Below are positions 59,725 to 64,000 of a stretch of 64,000 bases of DNA, piece after piece; positions within the stretch are counted from its first letter, which is position 1, and every line of letters begins with the position of its first letter. Under the pieces are notes generated by a model. That model saw only the letters and a list, made by a program, of their open reading frames with translations, was not told the origin of the DNA and ran no database searches. Where the stretch lies: positions 27,363 to 91,362 of the forward strand of contig CANHQJ010000017.1 of the NCBI GenBank assembly GCA_947462875.1. Direction: 5' to 3'. Both the position numbers and the translations under genes were made by a program. The stretch comes from Verrucomicrobiia bacterium. Lineage in GTDB: Bacteria; Verrucomicrobiota; Verrucomicrobiia; Verrucomicrobiales; Akkermansiaceae.

Positions 59725-61131
59725 TCAACGCCACTGCTCCTGCCAGGTGCGGAATTCTCCCGGGCGCAGGCGATGGCGTGCGATGCTGCCTTCATGCAGG
59801 CTGCTGAGCTCTTCCTCCACCTCCTGAATCAGGCGTTGACGATCCGTTTCAGGCACCATGACTTTCGCTTGCCGTGCGATCCATTGCGCCGCCTGGCCTT
59901 TGTCCATCGGCGCCAATACCACGCCGCGTGTGAGTTCGCTGATGGAGGCACGATGCCGCAACCGGAAGGGATCCGGCTCGCCTAGCGTTTGCAGCACCGC
60001 CCCGTAACGCGCCGCCGATCGACGGTACGCCCACAGGAAAACATCCCTCATATACTCGATGCGATTCAGTTCATAAATGCCGATCAGGCCATTCACGTAA
60101 TCGCGCTGCGGCACGTCCACGAACGAGAGCGGGCAAAGATTTCCGCGGATGAGCGGAATGTTCGCCGCAAGCCGTGAGACGCGCTTGTTCACATCCTCGA
60201 AGGGTTGCAGGTAGGGCAAATGCACCATCACGAAAAACGATTGCTCAAACGGATCATCGATCATTTCCGCCTTGGTCAGAATTTCCATGAAATGATCCTC
60301 GATGCGTTGGGGCACTTGCAGCGGATAATACACCGTTCCGCTGATCCCCACGGCACGCGTGCGCAGGCGCCCGCAGGCGTTGCGGTCAAACAGCAGGTTG
60401 TCCGAGAGCAAGGCGTGAAGATTGCAAATGGTGTAGCGGTTGAAGGCGATCTCATCCGCTTGATCGGCGAGCATCTCAATCGCGGCTTTGTGATTGAGGA
60501 TCATCTGCGTTTCCTCGAATTTCTTTCCTGCCGCCCCTTCTCCACCTGCGAGCAATCGTTCGGTTTCGAGCAACGAATAGGTGTTTCCCTCCAAGCGGCT
60601 GGAGTTCCACGAAAGATCGATCAGCAAGCGGTTCATCACTTGACGCACGTAGGTGCCGGCAGGCAAATGCGAGACTCCCACCTGGCCCAGGCGCGCCAGT
60701 TCCGCGCGCATGTCATGCGTCAGATAGGCGGTTTTGTTAGGCACGTAGGAATCGAGAAACGGGGCACGATAGGCCACGGGCTCCCGGTGCATGAGCGGGC
60801 GATTGATGAGGATCTCGATCTCTTGCGCCGCGGCACTCAAGGGAATGCGATCGGCTTCGGATTTTTGTGCTTGGAGCGGTGGTTCGTCTTCTCTCAGCAC
60901 GAGTGTGGCCGACGGCTCTGCCCAAGCGGGGAAGTAGCGTTTGCCTTTGGAGTTGCCTTTGCTGCGGATGCGTTGTTCTTGTTCGAGCTGATGCAAACGA
61001 CGTTGCAAGGTGCGGGGCGGCAATGGTTTTACCAACCGACTCCGGATTTTTTCCACGCCAATGCCTGCGGGATGCAGGCTCACAATGGCTGCAATCGCTT
61101 CGAGTTCGATGGGTGAAATTTCCCGGGGCAC
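59725..61131 (-). CDS. Fic-family protein with N-terminal winged helix and non-canonical core
   Basis: 468 residues, GTG start. Residues 1-70 look like a winged helix (IELEAIAAIVSLHPAGIGVE, LPPRTLQRRLHQLEQEQRIR). The Fic domain spans ~150-380. An inhibitory-helix motif, SSRLEGN (~178), matches the S/TxxxE(G/N) pattern of self-inhibited Fic proteins. The core loop reads LPYLQPFEDVNKRVSRL (~305-320) where the canonical form is HPFxxGNGRxxR, so the catalytic histidine is replaced by Gln and GNGR by VNKR. AMP transfer may be lost or altered. The N-terminal domain suggests DNA binding, and six TTGCGACA-like sites lie just upstream of its start. Confidence 0.85.
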   Translation of the reverse strand: MPREISPIELEAIAAIVSLHPAGIGVEKIRSRLVKPLPPRTLQRRLHQLEQEQRIRSKGNSKGKRYFPAWAEPSATLVLREDEPPLQAQKSEADRIPLSAAAQEIEILINRPLMHREPVAYRAPFLDSYVPNKTAYLTHDMRAELARLGQVGVSHLPAGTYVRQVMNRLLIDLSWNSSRLEGNTYSLLETERLLAGGEGAAGKKFEETQMILNHKAAIEMLADQADEIAFNRYTICNLHALLSDNLLFDRNACGRLRTRAVGISGTVYYPLQVPQRIEDHFMEILTKAEMIDDPFEQSFFVMVHLPYLQPFEDVNKRVSRLAANIPLIRGNLCPLSFVDVPQRDYVNGLIGIYELNRIEYMRDVFLWAYRRSAARYGAVLQTLGEPDPFRLRHRASISELTRGVVLAPMDKGQAAQWIARQAKVMVPETDRQRLIQEVEEELSSLHEGSIARHRLRPGEFRTWQEQWR

Positions 61132-61143
61132 GGGTTGATGTTA

Positions 61144-61254
61144 TGTCGTAATGGCATTTTTTGCGACAATAAAATGCGTTTTAGCGACACATATATGATT
61201 TTTCCCGACATTTCCGCCTTTTTAGTGTCGCAATTGTGGTGTTTAATGTCGCAA
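61144..61254. promoter_or_regulatory. Array of TTGCGACA-type operator sites upstream of the Fic gene
   Basis: Six copies of an 8-base core in either orientation: TGTCGTAA (61144), TTGCGACA (61161), TAGCGACA (61182), TCCCGACA (61203), TGTCGCAA (61226) and TGTCGCAA (61247). Starts of neighbouring same-orientation sites are 21 bases apart, two helical turns. The region separates the divergent Fic and response-regulator genes, so either could be controlled; the winged-helix Fic protein is the most likely binder (inference). Confidence 0.6.
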
Positions 61255-61368
61255 TCGAAGGGCTGAATGGCATGGTAAGGCGGCTGTCAGGATCGGATGA
61301 AATTGTAAAGTTTTGGTAAATGAGTTCGCCACCGCGAGGCGATTGCGCTTGTATGTCGGGCAATACGA

Positions 61369-62082
61369 ATGAGTGCTGTATCTGGCAAACGCAGGATCTT
61401 GATGGTCGATGACGACCGGAAGCTCTGTGCTCTGGTGAAAGATTATCTCGATAGTATGGGGTTTGTGGTGGATTTGCGTCATTCGGGACCGGAGGGCTTG
61501 AAGCAGGCGCTTGCCGATTCGTACGATGCGCTGATTCTGGATGTGATGATGCCGGGTATGGATGGGATCGAGGTGCTGCGGGAGTTGCGGAAAAAATCCG
61601 ATGTGCCGGTGCTGATGCTGACAGCGCTGGGCGAGGAGTCGGATCGCATCGTGGGCTTGGAGATCGGCGCGGATGATTATCTGCCGAAAACGTTTTCCTC
61701 ACGCGAGCTGCTCGCTCGTTTGCGGGCGGTGACGCGGCGCAGCCAACGCATCGCGGAACAAGATGCTACTATGGATTTAGTAGATGGTGAGTTGCGGCTG
61801 AACGCTGCGGCGCACACGCTGTCGCTTGCCGGAAAACCGGTTGAACTCACCGCGCTGGAGTTCGCGCTTTTGCACAGTTTGATGAAAGCGAAGGGTCGCG
61901 TGAAAACGCGCGAGGCTTTGATCGAGGAGGTGTCCGACCGGCGTTTCGATGTGTTCGACCGTTCGATCGATGTGCACATTTCCAGTCTGCGCAAAAAGCT
62001 CGGCGATGATCCGAAAGAGCCGCGTTTCATCCGCACGATCCGCGGCGTGGGCTATACCTTGGGAGAGCATCCGCACGCATGA
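61369..62082 (+). CDS. OmpR-family response regulator, CpxR-like
   Basis: 237 residues. Receiver domain 1-125: acidic pocket D14/D15, phospho-acceptor D58 in LILDVMMPG, switch T85, and conserved K107 followed by Thr (LPKTF) rather than the usual Pro. Winged-helix DNA-binding domain ~140-232 (KPVELTALEFALLHSLMKAK, FDVFDRSIDVHISSLRKKLG, RTIRGVGYTL). The stop overlaps the start of the histidine kinase (ATGA), a standard coupled two-component pair. Envelope stress is the usual signal for CpxR relatives; the actual regulon is not visible here. Confidence 0.92.
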   Translation: MSAVSGKRRILMVDDDRKLCALVKDYLDSMGFVVDLRHSGPEGLKQALADSYDALILDVMMPGMDGIEVLRELRKKSDVPVLMLTALGEESDRIVGLEIGADDYLPKTFSSRELLARLRAVTRRSQRIAEQDATMDLVDGELRLNAAAHTLSLAGKPVELTALEFALLHSLMKAKGRVKTREALIEEVSDRRFDVFDRSIDVHISSLRKKLGDDPKEPRFIRTIRGVGYTLGEHPHA

Positions 62083-63686
62083 AACCAAAACGTTCCATTT
62101 CCCTGCTGTGGAAAATGCTGATCTGGCTGCTGTTGCATCTGGCTTTATTGGTGGCGGTGGTCTTGTTTTTTGGCGTATGGCAATTTCGTTCGGGCCTGGA
62201 TGCGCTGTTGCGCGGCCCTGCGGGAGACCGTTTGCGCGTGGCAGGGGAGCAGATGGGCGGACAGTTGCGGCAGTTGTCGGTCGATGAATGGGAGCCGGTG
62301 ATGAAATCATTCGCGCAGCAGCATGGCGTGACCTGTGATATCTGGATGCCGCATGGCGATTGGGCCACGCAAACGCTGGGCGATGTGCCGCCGGAAGTGA
62401 TGGATCGCTTGAAAAATGATCGCGCGCTTCGTCCGGCGCAAGATGGTCCCCGCAAACCGCCGGGCATGCGCCCGCCGCGGGAGCGCTTTGATCCGCTGGA
62501 TGAATTCGGTCCGCCTGAGGGTGATGGCCCGCCACGCCGCGGACCGAACGGACCGGAAAGAAGAGGCATGCCGCCACCCGATAGGGGCCCGCCTCCCCGC
62601 GAGCCGGATGACCAACCGCGCGTGAATGAGTTCCAACCCGCGCGTCCGGTTTTTTTCATGACGGACAAAAACCGCGATGCCTACTGGGCGGCGGTTCATG
62701 TGCCGCTGCAGGGCAGGAATGCGCCGGATCATGTCTTGTGGATCATTCGCTCGGAGTCGCTGAGCGCGAATGGCTTGTTGTTTGATGTGACGCCATGGAT
62801 CATCGGCGCGGCTTCGCTGTTGCTATTCAGCATTCTCTTCTGGTTGCCTTTCGCGCTCAGCATCACGCGATATGTCGCGAAGTTGAAACAGGCGACCGAT
62901 CACATTGCCGACGGGCATTTTGACGTGAATCTGGATACGCGGCGCAGCGATGAGCTGGGAAGCCTGGGCGAGGCGATCAGCGGCATGGCGGCGCGCCTCG
63001 ATCATTTGTTGAAGGGGCAAAAACGTTTTCTCGGCGATGTCGCGCACGAACTCTGTTCACCGCTCGCCCGCATGCGAACCGGGCTGGGTATTCTGGAAAC
63101 ACGCCTGCCTGAATCGGAACAAGCGCGCCTCTCCGCGATTGAGGAGGAAGCCGCGGAGCTTGCCGAATTGATCGATGAAATTCTCGTGTTTTCCCGCGCC
63201 ACCGCCGGCATGCAGCAAGTGCGCGGCAAGGAAATTGTCCTGCGTGATTTGGTCGAGGAGGTCAGGGCGCGCGAGGCTCCGGAGCTCGCCATCGAGCAGG
63301 AGATCGATCCATCGCTCATGGTCATGGGCGACACCAAACTGCTCAAGCGCGCCATCGGCAATGTCCTGCGCAATGCCGTCCGTTATGCGGGCGAGCAAGC
63401 GCACATCCGCATCCGGGCTATCGCCGAAGCGGGAACCGTGCGCCTTGCGATCATCGATGACGGCCCCGGGGTGCCGGAATCGGAAATCGTCCATCTTTTC
63501 GAGCCTTTCTATCGTCCCGATACCGCCCGCACTCGCGAAACAGGCGGCGTGGGCCTCGGCCTCACGATTGTCAAAAGCTGCATCGAAGCCTGCGGCGGCA
63601 AGGTCAGCGCACGCAATCATCCGCCCAAAGGCTTCTGCGTCGAGATGACCTTGGCCGCATCTTCCGCAAAACTACTAAACGCATAG
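62079..63686 (+). CDS. Sensor histidine kinase with proline-rich periplasmic loop, CpxA-like
   Basis: 535 residues. TM1 (WKMLIWLLLHLALLVAVVLF) and TM2 (PWIIGAASLLLFSILFWLPF) enclose a ~190-residue sensor loop with an unusual Pro/Arg/Gly-rich stretch at ~115-180 (EGDGPPRRGPNGPERRGMPP). Then a HAMP domain (VAKLKQATDHIADGHFDVNL), H-box DVAHELCSPLARMR (phospho-histidine), N-box IGNVLRNAVRYA, G1 IDDGPGVPE, and G2 GGVGLGLTIV. The low-complexity loop is probably disordered and may bind polymers or proteins. Partner of the upstream response regulator. Confidence 0.92.
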   Translation: MKPKRSISLLWKMLIWLLLHLALLVAVVLFFGVWQFRSGLDALLRGPAGDRLRVAGEQMGGQLRQLSVDEWEPVMKSFAQQHGVTCDIWMPHGDWATQTLGDVPPEVMDRLKNDRALRPAQDGPRKPPGMRPPRERFDPLDEFGPPEGDGPPRRGPNGPERRGMPPPDRGPPPREPDDQPRVNEFQPARPVFFMTDKNRDAYWAAVHVPLQGRNAPDHVLWIIRSESLSANGLLFDVTPWIIGAASLLLFSILFWLPFALSITRYVAKLKQATDHIADGHFDVNLDTRRSDELGSLGEAISGMAARLDHLLKGQKRFLGDVAHELCSPLARMRTGLGILETRLPESEQARLSAIEEEAAELAELIDEILVFSRATAGMQQVRGKEIVLRDLVEEVRAREAPELAIEQEIDPSLMVMGDTKLLKRAIGNVLRNAVRYAGEQAHIRIRAIAEAGTVRLAIIDDGPGVPESEIVHLFEPFYRPDTARTRETGGVGLGLTIVKSCIEACGGKVSARNHPPKGFCVEMTLAASSAKLLNA

Positions 63687-63716
63687 TAGAAAATCATTTT
63701 CTGATGCCATTTGACT

Positions 63717-63733
63717 TGGCACGGCACTTGCTT
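63717..63733 (+). promoter_or_regulatory. Near-perfect sigma-54 promoter
   Basis: TTGGCACG-GCAC-TTGCT matches the full -24/-12 consensus, GG and GC ten bases apart (63719-63720 and 63731-63732). Start would be near 63744. No open frame follows before the window ends, so it drives a non-coding RNA or a gene further right. It lies 30 bp after the kinase stop. Confidence 0.65.
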
Positions 63734-63816
63734 GATCCCATTGGCGGCTCTTTTTGCCTGTTTTCCGTTCATTTCTTCGTCCGAAATCACATCAATTGAG
63801 ATTTTATTTTCCGCGA

Positions 63817-63839
63817 AAACCATTGTTTTTCAATGGTTT
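63817..63839. repeat. Inverted repeat in the right-hand intergenic region
   Basis: A 9-bp perfect stem AAACCATTG/CAATGGTTT with a TTTTT loop. It lies 73 bases after the expected start from the sigma-54 site. No T-run follows on the + strand, so it is not a typical terminator; an operator or RNA hairpin is possible. Confidence 0.5.
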
Positions 63840-63883
63840 GAGGGCGATTCGCAAAAAAACTTCAAAAAAGGAGAGAAAAATCG

Positions 63884-63911
63884 TTGACGTTTTTTTGAAA
63901 ATGAGTAGTCT
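63884..63911 (+). promoter_or_regulatory. Strong sigma-70-type promoter with GC-rich discriminator
   Basis: TTGACG (63884-63889), 16 bases, TAGTCT (63906-63911), preceded by A/T-rich sequence that could act as an UP element and followed by the GC-rich TGCCCCGCCGCGG. This combination is typical of stable-RNA promoters, so an rRNA or tRNA operon may begin beyond the window. The remaining ~80 bases hold nothing recognisable. Confidence 0.5.
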
Positions 63912-64000
63912 TGCCCCGCCGCGGTGAAGCGCCCGGCACGTGAGAGACTCCTCAGTTGATCGCGACTTTATCGGAAGTCGGCAGCGATGCCCTGATCTGA

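Noticed and set aside
63617..63823. 68-codon minus-strand frame at the end of the histidine kinase gene
   Set aside because: Overlaps the kinase gene and the sigma-54 site; no supporting feature.
40920..63998. Shared 15-mer GCGATGCCCTGATCT at 40920 and 63984
   Set aside because: A few 15-base matches are expected by chance in a 64-kb sequence; flanks do not match.
1..64000. tRNA and rRNA genes, transposases and integrases
   Set aside because: None recognised by eye on either strand.

Overview
The window looks like chromosomal DNA of a Verrucomicrobiota bacterium (inference). The signs are a GC-rich background; the pair of a planctomycete-type cytochrome c/PSD1 protein and a DUF1501 protein; large secreted alpha/alpha-toroid (DUF6288-like) proteins; a sulfatase fused to an SGNH esterase; and few recognisable Shine-Dalgarno sequences. 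I saw no transposase, integrase, CRISPR array, rRNA gene or tRNA gene.

Layout. 1-7.7 kb is a visibly AT-richer tellurium-resistance-type (Ter) island: three TerD-family proteins, three TerY-like VWA proteins, a PP2C phosphatase, a kinase-like protein and a small basic membrane protein, all on the + strand. 7.8-11.3 kb holds an ABC-F ATPase, a double TM2 protein and a Tat-exported metallo-beta-lactamase-fold enzyme. 11.3-13.95 kb is the most unusual part. Three 149-bp intergenic units, identical in length, alternate with small genes (SLOG-like, SRPBCC and a membrane-anchored unknown). Each unit has an AT-rich box, a sigma-54-type -24/-12 promoter, a covarying hairpin and a strong intrinsic terminator, so each should make a ~91-nt RNA. 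13.9-16.1 kb is a minus-strand housekeeping operon (pdxJ, rlmB-like, phosphoesterase).

16.2-33.4 kb is mostly envelope and secreted functions: a toroid/PDZ protein with a lipoprotein, a duplicated DUF481 barrel, a MoxR ATPase, an Aas-like acyl-ACP ligase, a sulfatase-SGNH fusion, a second toroid protein, a DEDD exonuclease, a nucleotidyltransferase and a SOUL haem-binding lipoprotein. 33.4-40.6 kb holds a PAS-AraC regulator followed by the PSD1/DUF1501 pair and a tandem esterase, probably for polysaccharide use. 41-49.5 kb holds small membrane proteins, then a 1,699-residue TPR protein with an embedded C39-like peptidase domain, then a DUF2235 hydrolase. A 29-bp direct repeat matching the end of the DUF2235 gene brackets the TPR gene.

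49.5-54.7 kb holds an ovothiol-type methyltransferase coupled to an M29-like peptidase, a secreted Lon-like protein, a thioesterase and a TM2 protein. 54.7-59.7 kb is a co-directional group: spermidine-synthase-like, membrane-fusion protein, toroid protein, HAD phosphatase, nitrilase. 59.7-63.7 kb holds a Fic protein with a non-canonical core, preceded by an array of TTGCGACA operators, and a CpxRA-like two-component system. The last 300 bases hold a near-perfect sigma-54 promoter and a strong sigma-70-type promoter that may drive something beyond the window.
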